Origin: a bacterium | GTDB taxonomy: Bacteria > Elusimicrobiota > Elusimicrobia > UBA1565 > UBA9628 | Length of the DNA: 64,000 nt | Assembly (NCBI GenBank): GCA_021822495.1 | Contig: JAKAQO010000001.1 | Coordinates: 62,001-126,000, forward strand | Direction: 5' to 3' | In this document: positions 1-10,800 of the stretch, piece after piece | Layout: the number at the start of each line of letters is the position of its first letter | Numbering within the stretch: position 1 is the stretch's first letter | The notes under the pieces: generated by a model | What the model saw: the letters and a program-made list of their open reading frames with translations, nothing else | Told to the model about the DNA's origin: nothing | Database searches by the model: none | Program-made: the position numbers and the translations under genes

Positions 1-697
1 CGGCAGGAGCGGCAGCTTCTTTTTTCTTCTTGGGAGAAGCGGGAGAAGACGCGGGCGGCAAGGTTCCAGGTAGTGGAGCGGCGGCGGTACCCCCGGATAA
101 ACTTCGAACCGGCGCCACAATCACTTTCCGAATTCCTTCCGCAAAAACAATCATCCCGGTTTTTTGCTCATAATAAAGCCTAAAGGGACTCTGCTTCATC
201 TGCGGATCATAAGCCTTTCCCAGATTAGCTTTCTCTTCCTCCCACCCGGGGTTATACACCAATTTTCCCCTGACGTCCACGATTCCGTCTACAATCGGCA
301 AAGAAAAACGAATTCGGTAAAAACCGTTTGAATCGCTGACCCCGGGATCGAAAGAACTAACCGCCAAGGCTTTTTCCCCCGTATCGAATTGATCTTGATT
401 CTCTTGTCCTTCAGCGGAAGCCACCGCGCGAACGACCACGCCTTGAATGGGATTATCCGCATAATCGGTGACCACTCCCTGAATATAGCCGTCTAAAAAA
501 TCGCTTTTCTTCGGAAGAGAGAAAAAAACGTAATCACTGACGCCCGTCAATTTTTCCGTGATGGAAAGGTCCACCACTCGGCCTTCGGCAAAATCCAGAA
601 CGACAATCTTTCGAGGAGCCCCGCCGCAACCCCAAAGAGTTAAAAGCGCGGCCAGGAAAAGCAGTCCCGCTTGATGGCGCGTTTTTATTTTTTTCAT
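1..697 (-). CDS. Lipoprotein with carboxypeptidase-regulatory-like domain (3' end beyond window)
   Basis: An open frame reads leftward from ATG at 697 to the window edge without a stop, so only about 232 N-terminal residues are visible. The start MKKIKTRHQAGLLFLAALL is a signal peptide ending in a lipobox-like LTLWGC, so the mature protein is probably lipid-anchored at Cys24. Around residues 70-135 there is a pattern (GYIQGVVTDYADNPIQGV, then SDSNGFYRIRF) typical of CarboxypepD_reg-like beta-sandwich modules. A Pro/Ala/Ser linker followed by KKKK comes just before the edge. The ATG overlaps the stop of the preceding gene as ATGA, so it is the last visible member of the giant-protein operon. 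Function unknown; a surface or periplasmic partner of that system is an inference. Confidence 0.75.
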   Translation of the reverse strand, partial: MKKIKTRHQAGLLFLAALLTLWGCGGAPRKIVVLDFAEGRVVDLSITEKLTGVSDYVFFSLPKKSDFLDGYIQGVVTDYADNPIQGVVVRAVASAEGQENQDQFDTGEKALAVSSFDPGVSDSNGFYRIRFSLPIVDGIVDVRGKLVYNPGWEEEKANLGKAYDPQMKQSPFRLYYEQKTGMIVFAEGIRKVIVAPVRSLSGGTAAAPLPGTLPPASSPASPKKKKEAAAPA

Positions 698-1830
698 AGA
701 AAGGAACGCCTGAAAAGGATGGCCGCAACCAGAATCGGCAAGAGGCTAAGCGAAAGCCACCACCGAGCCAAATTATCGGAGTCAGACAGAGGCGGCAATT
801 TCGGAAAGGAAACCGCGTTTAATTGAGCCTTGGAAGCGTCTGACCTGGAAACAGAAGAGAACGGAACGAAGAAATTCCATTTCGGATTTAATCTCGGAGA
901 AATTTGATCGCGCAAACCTTGATAGACTCCCCGCATTTGATCAAACAATGAGAAATCTAAAATCCGCCTAGAGACGGTCATGACAATCAAAACCGGAAAT
1001 CGGCCGATCTCGGAAATGCCTGAAAGAAAACCGCCTCCCACGCCGTTTCCGGCTTCATAAACTTGGGATGGGGCCGTCCACGAACGCAGCAAACCTCTTT
1101 TATTTGAATCTTCAGGAGAAGGAATTTCTCCAACCGGAGAAGCAGCAGGGTCTCGTCCCAAAGAAACAGACGACGCATAGTTATGGACAGTCCCTAATTC
1201 TTCTGTTGTTAGCTCCTCGCTCGCCTGAGACGGGGAAGCTAAATTCAGTAAACCAGTGGAATTTGGGACTGTCCCTAACTCCCCGATAGACAAACGCTGT
1301 TTTGAAGGCGTTTTGGATTTTCCTTGCGATAAAAGCCGCCAAAGATCATCGCTGATTTGGCGCCCCTCTTCAACTGATTTCTTTGCGCCCTTTTCCCAAA
1401 CCCTCAGATTCTGGAGAGGTTTTTTAATATCGAGTTCCCGACGCCGAATGTGTTTCGAGAAAGGCAAATTTTGGTTCCGCGGGAAAAGAACGGAAGCCCC
1501 AGCCGCTGGAACAGGCTCGACGTTATTGGTCGCCGGGCGAGTCTCCGGAGACTTTGAGGGTAAATTGGGGCTCATAGTCATCTCTGAAAGAACTCCCAAG
1601 GGAATCATTTGAGGAAGACCGGTTTGAGGATAGGTCTGGGTCAAGGGCGCGCCAATCCCTGAAGGCAAACCCGCATTTTGAGGCAAGGCCTCGAAATTCG
1701 CGGATCCCGAAAAAGCCATCGGCATCACGCCATTAGAGCCTACGATATTGCGCGAAAAAGTTCCGGCGAGGAGATTTCCCCCAAAAAGACAAAGGGCCAG
1801 AACTATTAACGCCGATGTTTTAATCTTCAT
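694..1830 (-). CDS. Exported protein with C-terminal membrane anchor, unknown function
   Basis: A 378-residue protein with an N-terminal signal peptide (roughly residues 1-23, ending near LLAG) and a C-terminal hydrophobic segment at about 355-373 followed by FRRSFL. This is a tripartite tail like that of anchored or sorted surface proteins. The middle is polar and rich in Ser, Pro and Asn, with no recognisable enzyme motif. Two stretches, LGTVPNS and LGTVHNY, are translations of palindromic DNA repeats (see 1181-1197 and 1262-1278). The start codon follows the giant gene by 9 nt. An AAGGA lies directly against the ATG, too close to act as a normal ribosome-binding site, so coupling to the upstream gene is likely. 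I do not recognise a family. Confidence 0.75.
   Translation of the reverse strand: MKIKTSALIVLALCLFGGNLLAGTFSRNIVGSNGVMPMAFSGSANFEALPQNAGLPSGIGAPLTQTYPQTGLPQMIPLGVLSEMTMSPNLPSKSPETRPATNNVEPVPAAGASVLFPRNQNLPFSKHIRRRELDIKKPLQNLRVWEKGAKKSVEEGRQISDDLWRLLSQGKSKTPSKQRLSIGELGTVPNSTGLLNLASPSQASEELTTEELGTVHNYASSVSLGRDPAASPVGEIPSPEDSNKRGLLRSWTAPSQVYEAGNGVGGGFLSGISEIGRFPVLIVMTVSRRILDFSLFDQMRGVYQGLRDQISPRLNPKWNFFVPFSSVSRSDASKAQLNAVSFPKLPPLSDSDNLARWWLSLSLLPILVAAILFRRSFL
1181..1197. repeat. Palindromic repeat inside the 694-1830 gene
   Basis: TTATGGACAGTCCCTAA is an imperfect copy of the GGGACAGTCCC palindrome. It is in frame and is read as LGTVHN on the minus strand. Confidence 0.65.
1262..1278. repeat. 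Palindromic repeat inside the 694-1830 gene
   Basis: TTTGGGACTGTCCCTAA is a near-perfect palindrome read in frame on the minus strand as LGTVPN, about 65 bp from the previous copy. Confidence 0.7.
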
Positions 1831-1839
1831 TCCTTAGAA

Positions 1840-4800
1840 TTATAGAACATTCTTCCCACGCTTTTTCTTCTTAAAAAGCGCGTTTAAAATTCCCGCCAGG
1901 CTTCCAAAGAAAAGCGTTATTTTAGCGGCATAGGAAAGAATTCTATCTTTAAGCGAAACCGCCGCATGAGGGATAAAGGAAACCGCGAGCGCAGGTTCTA
2001 GTTTTTGCAAGCGGCGAATGTAGCCTTTCCACCATGAAATCTGCCGCGCCAGGCTCTTTTCCCTTGCCCGGTCGGCTTTCAGGCGAGACTCAATTTCTTG
2101 TTGGGTCAAGACTCGAATCTCCCGCCCATAGACGTCTTCATGGAGCCGGTCCGCCGCGGCTTTAGCATTGGAATCTAACGTCGCATTTTCCTTTCTCATG
2201 CGCTCAATTTCGGCTTTTCTTTGGTTCAGGCTCGCCAAATCGCTTTTCTTTGCTGGAAGGTCTTTTTCAATTTGATCGACATATCCGCGAGCTTCCTTGT
2301 AATCGGATTGATACTCCCGCGCTCCCGCTTCTATGTGAACCGTTTTCTGGGCGCGGTTGACCCAAATATCCTCGGGCTTCCCTGAAAAGACAATCTCGCC
2401 CGAACCGGCGGCTTGAGGAGATAATCCCAGCTCTTTGTCGCTTAAAGCCTTGGCCAAGGATTGTTCCCCGACAGAGCCGTCCTTTTTAGATTCTTCGTAA
2501 GTCTTCTCCCGCCCCTGCATTTCGTTGACGACGACCTCAGACACTCCGCCGTTAAAATGAGCCAGGGTTCTTAAGCGCGCCGCGTTAATATCTTCCTGAT
2601 AATAGCGCAATAGCCGCGCCAAAAACTCCGCGCCAAAGTGAACATCCTTGTCTTTAAAGCGTCCGCTCAAAGACGCTTCGCTCTCTCCGGGCATGAGCGT
2701 CGTTTGTCCCACGCGCAAATCGGGCGGGAATTGGCTTAAGTCATAATAAGGAGTCACCGGGTCCGGAAGGAAATTAAGAACATCCAGGGCTCCCGCAACC
2801 TTACGGAAAAACCCATGATGATCAGTTTCTCCGCCTTCTGTTTTATACATCGCGACACGGCCAAGATAGTGCTGGAACCTGGGATCTCGCCCCGCCCATT
2901 CCGCCGGAAGTCCCACGATTTCGCGCGGAACCTCCATCATCAAACTCCCCCAACGCCAGGGCATCACGCCCCAATATTTTTTAAACGGCAAGTGGAAAGA
3001 AACGTTCTTGGCGCTCTGCTCCAAATATCTCTGATTCAAAAGGACGGGCAGTTCATCAATTCCCTCTTTCGATAAGCGGGTCTTAATCTCGGGGCGGATA
3101 CGCATTGCATAGTCCTCCGGGCTTTCATTCTGCTTACGCGGAATATCCTTTTTAACCGCATCAGAGACCTTGGCAATCTCCTCATGGATTTGGCTCTGAG
3201 TCTGGCCTTCCCGCCCTACCCAGACCTCATAATGGCTGACGCGCAAGGCGGGATTAAGCGTCTTGTTCTTCGCGTCAAATACGTTCTTTTTTCCCTCAAT
3301 CGTCCTTGATTTTAAGGTCCAGGATTTCGCGGCTTTTTCCATTTCAGAAGAATTGGTGTAGTATTCCTTCAAGCGTCCATCAGAATCCATCACCGCCGCA
3401 TAAATCGGGCCCCGCACATAGACAGCGGCGCTGCGCGGCGACAACCGGTCGTCCAGAACGGAACGGCCGTAGGTCGGGGAAGCCTGGGCATGGAGAACTG
3501 TTCCTTGTTTATCCAGCCCCAAAATCAAATCTCGACTGCGGTAAAGGCTCCAGGTCTTTGAATGTTGTTTGATTATGGACGCATCTTCAACCTGTTTCTT
3601 GGCGTCGGTAAACAACGCGGATTCAAGTTTTAAATTTTCGCGCGCGGCATTCAATTTCTTGGAAAGGACGCTTGCGCGTTTCTGGGCTTCTTTATAATCG
3701 TGATTAGCGGCCAATTCCTTTTTAATTTCTTTGTCCAACCGCTGGCCGTAATCCTGGTCTGACTCGTTATCTTTCCGGGGATTCTGCGCGCGAATGTCCG
3801 CTTTCACTTTTTCCAGAGTCTCGTTAGATATCCGAACTCCCTTTAACATCGCTTTCGCGGCTTCTTTTTCTTTTTTCTCGGCCGCCGCCTGAAGTTGTTG
3901 AGCCTTGACGAGTTTGAGTTGAGCGACCTTAAGGCCCGAATCCGCGTCAGAAAACGCTTTTCTCGCCGCGTTGAAATCATCCTGGCTTAAATAGATGTCT
4001 GAAACTTCTCCTTTCTCATTTCTCGCAAAACCGTATCCAGCCAATTTCAATTCCGCGTATCCGGTCCGGAGCTCCGCCTGCCTCCGATAATCAAAGAAAT
4101 CCGCCAAATCCGCGGCTCCTTTTTGGGAGAGATAAACCCGAGAAAAATCTCCCTTTAAGGAAGAAGCCTTCAGAGATTCTAGGGTCTCGAATTTATCCGA
4201 AGGCAAAACCGCTTTCCCATTATACACGTAGATTTCGTAATGGTCCGGAGACCGCGCCCAGGCCGCCAAGGCCGGAAGCCGGTAGTGCAAACGCCCCGTA
4301 TCCTTTGGATCATGAGTCTCGAAGAAAAGAACTTTTCCTTGGCTTAAAAGGCCTTGAGGGCCAAAAAGCTCTTGAACGGAATAACCCTTTTTGCCGCCGT
4401 CCTCGGCGAAATCATATCGGCTGAGGCGGTCCGCTAAATCAATCACGCGAGAATCTTCCTTAATGCCGTTTTGGGCTTCTGATTTCCGGCGTTCAAAAGC
4501 GTCCAGCCCTGGAACAAATTCAACCTTGGTATCTGATTTGAGGAAATAACGCCCTCCGCGTTCAATAATCTTATCGGCGCCTTGATATTGCGGATTAGAA
4601 CGCGTGGATAATTCCTCTTGAGTCAGCCAACCGTTTACCGCCCAAAGTCGTTGCCCATTCTTATCCACTTGAGTTTGAACATAAAGCGGATGAAGTTGCG
4701 CGCCGTTTTTGAGCCAGTCGGCCTTTTTATTTTCCAACTGCTCAATCTTAAGCGCGGCGGCATTGATGGACTCCTCCGAACGCCCTTCCCAGCGCTCCGC

Positions 4801-7800
4801 AAAAAGCCGTGATTTTTCAAGCATGATCAGGGCGTCCAAAGCGAGAATCCCCCGCCCAGCTTCCTTTGAATCAATTTGGCGGTTGAGGCTCTTTCTGGCG
4901 TCATAAAGAGCGTCCAGCGTGCGCATGAGTTCCACGTTTCCTTGAACCTCTTTGAGGTCCAAGGTCCGAATCAAATCCTCGTCAAAAACTTGCTGAGCCT
5001 TGAGATAATTGTCCAAAAGTTCGTCTCTTAGGATGAACTCGTCATTTTTCAAGGGCGAGGAGAAATAGGAATCAATCAGGGCGCCCTTGGCCAGAACTAA
5101 TTCCTGATGGTCCGCTTGAAGGGCTTTAAAGGCGGCTTCAGCCTTCGGAGAAACCGCAACCGCGTTCCAATAAGCGTCGCGAATATCCAAGGCGGCTTGG
5201 GAATATTCCGCCCGTTTCTCTTCGCTTGAGCTCAACTCCCGCTCCAAATCCTCGCGCAAAAACGTTAATTGGGGATCTTTCTTTAGAACTTCAGTTTTAA
5301 GCGCCTCAAGGCCGAACATCAAAAGATTTCTCTTTCCGCGCGCGTCATTTCTCGCCAAGAGGCGCAAGCGTTCTTGAGATGAAAAATCTTCCGCGGTCGC
5401 GTCCTTGGAATCTTGAATAGAAGTGCGGTAAAGGCGGGCAACCGAGTCAACGGAATCAATCATCTGCTGGGAAATTCCCAGGCTCTTAAGACGCTGATCT
5501 TGATCAAGGACAAAATTCGGGTCTTCCATGCGATCGGCCCAATAACTCAAAAGTCCCTTGTCGGAGGGCGGAGTAGGCAAACCCCTGTCTCCCAAAGCGC
5601 GCTGGTCCCCCAAACTAAAATTCTTAAGAGAAAGATTGGGCGCCGCTGAGTTTTCCTTCTGTCCCAAGGCCTTAAGTTCCGCGACCAGAGAAACGAAATT
5701 TGATTTTAAATCCGCCGACTGGCGAATCAGCCTTTCCCAGGCATGGACTAAATTTTTATTGGCCTCTAATAAATCTTGCTGGGCCTTAAGCGAGTCCTTG
5801 TTTTGATTAGCCGTCCATTCCTTTTGCTTTAAGTCATTGGCCGCCTCGGTCAACAGGCGGCTATCGGCCTGAACTTCCTTCATCCCGCCGGAAACGCGGG
5901 CCATTTGAGTATAGAGAACCAGTTCGAGTTTTTGAAACTGCCCCTGGGCCTTGAGCTGTTCGCGGATGGAATCAGACAGGATATTGGTCAAACCGCGCTC
6001 AATTTCCTGCGGGTCGGGGGCTTCTAAAAACCCGCCAAAAATGGGAGTTCCGCGGAAAATTCCAAACGCGGCAATAGGGGTAATTCCCTGATAGCTCATG
6101 TGTTGGGCCAATACATTAGCGCGAATTTGATTCATGAAAATATCTTTTTCGTTGTTGGGGCCAAAGGCGTCAAGCCCCAGCATTTGAGCGATGCGCGCTT
6201 TTTCCTCGGGAGAATTAATTTTTTTAACCAGACGGGGCAAATCGCCGGAAGAATCGGCGGCCGAAAATTCCGGAACAAGATTTGATAAAAGACGCAAGCG
6301 GTCCTCCGCCGTTTGCCCCACGGGTCTTGAAAGCCCCAAAAGCGCCCAAATCTCTTCCGTTTGAGCGATCGCTTTTTGATGAGCCGACTCAAACATTTTC
6401 TCCCAATCATCTCCGACTTTTTTCCCTGAATACGACTTAATCCAGTTAATAAAGCGAATATTTTCGGTGAAACTGGCCAATTCCGAATCGGCCAAAGCCG
6501 CCGCGCGCTCGCGGGCAATTTTATCCAGACGCTCGGCCTTGTCCTGGGATAATTGGGCCAGGGCGATTAAATCCGGAGCCGGAGTGTCTTTACTCTTAAG
6601 GCGCAACTCAATCCACGGCTCTAAAAAGCCGCGGTTAATCGGCGTCTCATCCAGAGTCTGCCGCGCGTAAAAATAGCGCATGAACATTTCCGCCGGAGCC
6701 TTGTCCAAGCCGGGCGCGGGAATCGGGGGCAAGGAATCCAAACGGGGAGTGCGGGTCACTTTTTCTTCGCCCTCAATCAAGCGGCGTCTGAGCTCCGCAA
6801 AACTCGCGGGAAGCGCGGCATGAGAGGGATTTGAGGAATCGCTTCCCAGGCTCATCAAAGAAGCTTCGATGACGGCTTTCTGTCCTTTAAGTTCTTCCAC
6901 CTTGGCGAGGCTAAGCGGGTCTCCCTTGGCCGACAAGCTTTGAATCTCGGAATCAATGATTTGAAGCCGGACTTGGCTGCGCGCGCGAAGAGTCGACAAA
7001 TGAGAGTCAAAGGAACCTTGCTGCCTTTCTTCCGTCAAAAGCCTCAGACGCGCGGCCATCACCTTATCGGCGCGGCCCGAATCTTCTTCCGATAAGGCGC
7101 TAATCAAACGTCCGATTGTTCGAGCCGTCAGTGAAATGGGGTCCGCCGAAACGTCCTGCACCTTCAAGTTCCTATCCACCATCTTTTGATACGCCTTGGC
7201 CACTTGAACGCGGGCCGCGAAAATGGTCTTTTGTGCCTCAACCAGATTCTGGCCTTTGAGCGTTTCCTGGAGCTGTTGATAAGCCTTCTCCGGAGAAATG
7301 TCAATGGACAAAGGAGAATCCGGCGGGCGGCCCATCAAGACATTGAGCGCCGAGTGGGCCTCATCATTAGTTAAAACCATTTGCGCTCGCCACAATTTCG
7401 CGCTGAAAATTTCTTTTTGTACTTTGTCAGCCCGCGCGCGATCATGAGAAGCCTGAGCTTGAGAGAATTGCCGCTCAAGATCGGGCAGAACTTTTTCATC
7501 CATTTGGGCGATAATGGACTGCGCGGCCTTGGCCTGAACGATATCCTGATACATTTGAAGGGCCGTCTCGACTTGAAGCTTTGATTCCAAGGCTCCGTAA
7601 TAAGCCGATTGCCCTCTATCGGCCTTGACTTGCAATTCTTTCAGTTCCTGCGGTTGGAAGCGCGCGCCGGGAATCGGCAGGATTGGAAATCCGGTAAAGC
7701 CAAAAGAAGGCAAAAACCCGGTGCCCGTGGCAGTGAGATCCGCTCCAATCATCAGGTTAATCCAGAATTTTTGGGTGACATGGTTGTCGGCTTTCGCCAA

Positions 7801-10800
7801 AGCCTGGAACTCCTCCTGATGAAGGGCCAAGGCCTCCAGGGATGAATTCTGAAACGCGGTTTGAAGGGCGCCTCCCAAATCCGAAACGCTAATGGGCGGC
7901 GCCGCTGAAGTTTTTTTACCGGCCACCACCTTATCCATTTCCGCCCAAGCCCCGGCCGTTGCGGCGCGAGATTGGGAATTGACCGTCGCCTGAGAGCTCA
8001 GATTCCACAGATTAACCGCCTGCCGAAGCTCATCTCCTGAAATCAGGCCGTTCCGATAAGCCTTTAGGGCAAATTCCAGTTCATGGCTAGTCTGGGAAAG
8101 ACCCGCCGTCATCTCTTGGGAGGTTTGCCCCCAAACCTCGGCTTCACGACGCTCATTATTGGCTAAAAGGCGGTATTGGGAATGAATATCTTCCATCTCT
8201 TTAAGATCCGCCGCCTTTTTAAACAAGTAGCTCTTCTTTTTATCTTTAGACGAGGGATCATAGAAAGGCAGGCGCAAGGTTCCGCCGACGCCAAAAATTT
8301 GCCCCGCCATCAAGTCTTGAATTTGAGTTCCGATGCCGAAAGTAAACTGATCCACAAAAGGAATCCAATCCATGATGTTAAAACGGTCTTCTCCAATTCG
8401 ATCTTCCAGAGAAGTCTTATCCAAGGATGCGAGAATTTTCTTTAAGCGGTCGGGGGCGGCCAATAGAGAATGAATCTCTTTAACTAAATTTTGAACGTCC
8501 GCGAGATTAAGATTATCAAACGGCGTTGAAGAATCAGGATTTTTTCCGGCCATGATGTTGTAGCGAACCCTGGCTTCGCTTAACTTCTCAAGGGCTTCCT
8601 GTAAACGCGCGTCGGCCTTTTCCTTTTCAACAACGGAAGAAGCGTTGCTGACCAAAAACCCCGCGCGCTCAGCCGCCAGCCGAGCCTTGACGATTTGAAG
8701 GGCGTTGTCCTCCCAATCCTTCGTCAACTCAACCAGGCGAGATTGAAGCAAAAGACCGTTTTTGTAAAGAGAGACCACCTTGCTGTCTAAAAGTTCTTTT
8801 TGCGTTTTCGTCAGCGTCATCATGGTTTCGGTGCCGCTCATAAAACCGCCGGTGGCGGCCAGTTCCGCCGGATCGTTTGAAACCGGGCCCGAAACAAAGC
8901 CGGCGTCTCCCACGACCTTGACGTTGTCTAAAATCGCGCCCGCCGATCTTAAGTCCTTGATATCATGATCCAAGGTTCCGATTTTCTGCTCAATGAGCCT
9001 TCTGCCAACGTCTTTCGCGAAAACTGTTTGAAGTTCCTTGAGTTCTTTTTGGCCTTTCTGAGGCTTAAGAAAACCCGTCATTTGCTTTTGATAGTCTTTA
9101 AGCGCTTTCCCCCCGTTTAAATCCTCCGCGGCGCTATGGGTTACGTCATCCCAGAGTTGAGAAAGACTCGCCGAGGTGTTGAACATCAAGGACAGGCGGT
9201 TATTGTAGCCGACAAACGGAGAACCGTATCCAATATCTACCTGTGAATGTTCATTCAGTTTCTTGCCAATCTGCGCGTAATAAGCGTCGGCGGGCCCCAA
9301 CATCTGGCCTTCAGCGCTGAAAACAATTCCATTTTTTGGAAGTTCCACCGACAGCTGATCAATCGCGATATTATATTGTTGTCCCAATTCCCCGGTCGCG
9401 GTGTTGGTGATATTAACCAAGGGCTTTCCGGAATCATCATGAATGGTAAAGCCTTTAAGAATCGTCGTTCCCAATGTTTGCTGGGTAATATCGTAAGTGC
9501 CGGCATAATTGGCGTAATAAAGGTCGACGGTAAACGGATTATTGTCGTCTTTAGAGACGACTCCCGCCTGTTTGAGAAGAGCCGCTACGTTAATTTTAGG
9601 CCCAAGCTGGGTTTCGTAAAAATTCGCGCTTGCCCCATGCGCGGCGATATCGAAGGTTTGGTTGAGGCTTGGATCAAGCCCCGTGAAGTCGAGATTAGCG
9701 GTCTCAAAAAATTGCCGTGGATCTTTGGCGAACAACGCCTGCTGATCGGCGTCCAAACTCATGATCGGAGTCAGTTGAATCGAGGTTTTGGCGTTAGCCC
9801 CGTAATAATAAGGTTGATTGGCTGAATTTTGCGCCGCCGCGTCCCCAAAGCCCGACAAACCTACGTAGAGTTTTCCATTCATTAAAAGCACTGCATAATC
9901 GTCAAAGAGGAGAAGACGCGACTCATTAGCCTGGGACGCAAACGACATATTGGGAGGAACGTCTAAAATATCGTGATGAATAATCGCCTCGAAATAGTTG
10001 ACGTCGTTTTTGCGCAAGGTTTCCACTTGAACGCCGACGCCCTTGTCTCCCCAAGGCGCATTTGAGGCCCCGCCGGTTTCCGGCGGAGAATAGGTGTCAT
10101 AAGCCATGACGCTGAGGTTGCTTCCCAGCGCATGAGCGACATTGCCCAAGGTCACATAGTTGGTCGAGCTCAGCCCGTAAGGAACGCCAAAACCGGTTTG
10201 ATAGACCAAATAGAAGCCGTCTTCCGAATCCCCCAGATTCATAACCTGCGCGCCAGGAACCAACTGAGAGATATTTTGAGGATTGGCGAGAATGCTTTGC
10301 CCCAAGGAACCGATATCAGCCGAGGAAGCGTTTTGTCCGCCTGTAAAGTTTGAAAGAATATTGTGGACAAAATCAGGGAAACTCGATTTTTTAATCACCA
10401 AAGCGGAAGCCCCAGAAGAAGAATTAAGCCCCATTCCCCAGCCGGAATCGCTTAGGTCAAGGGAAGCGACATCTTTCTTAATCTGATTGGGCAAGCGGTC
10501 CCATCCATCGTCTTTTAAGTTTTTGATCAAATCAGTCAACTGATCCTGTTTATCCTGAACCAAATCCATATCCGCTTTAAGGATTCTATCGGTCCGAGAG
10601 AGCTGCTCTTTCAATTTAGTCCATTTGTGATTGGATTCAAGAACCTTGCGGGTGTCATCCTGGATCTGGGAAATCGCGTCTGAAGTTCTTCGTAATGCAC
10701 TGTCATAAGGACTATTGAGTTGCCCCATCCATGATAAGAGTTCGGCTTTCGTGCTGTTGAGGCTGTTCATGGTATTTTGAAGCGCTGTCATCATCGAGTT

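Noticed and set aside
9247-9825. A 192-codon plus-strand open frame inside the giant gene
   Set aside because: It is antisense to the beta-rich part of the giant protein and shows no motif, signal or neighbour support.
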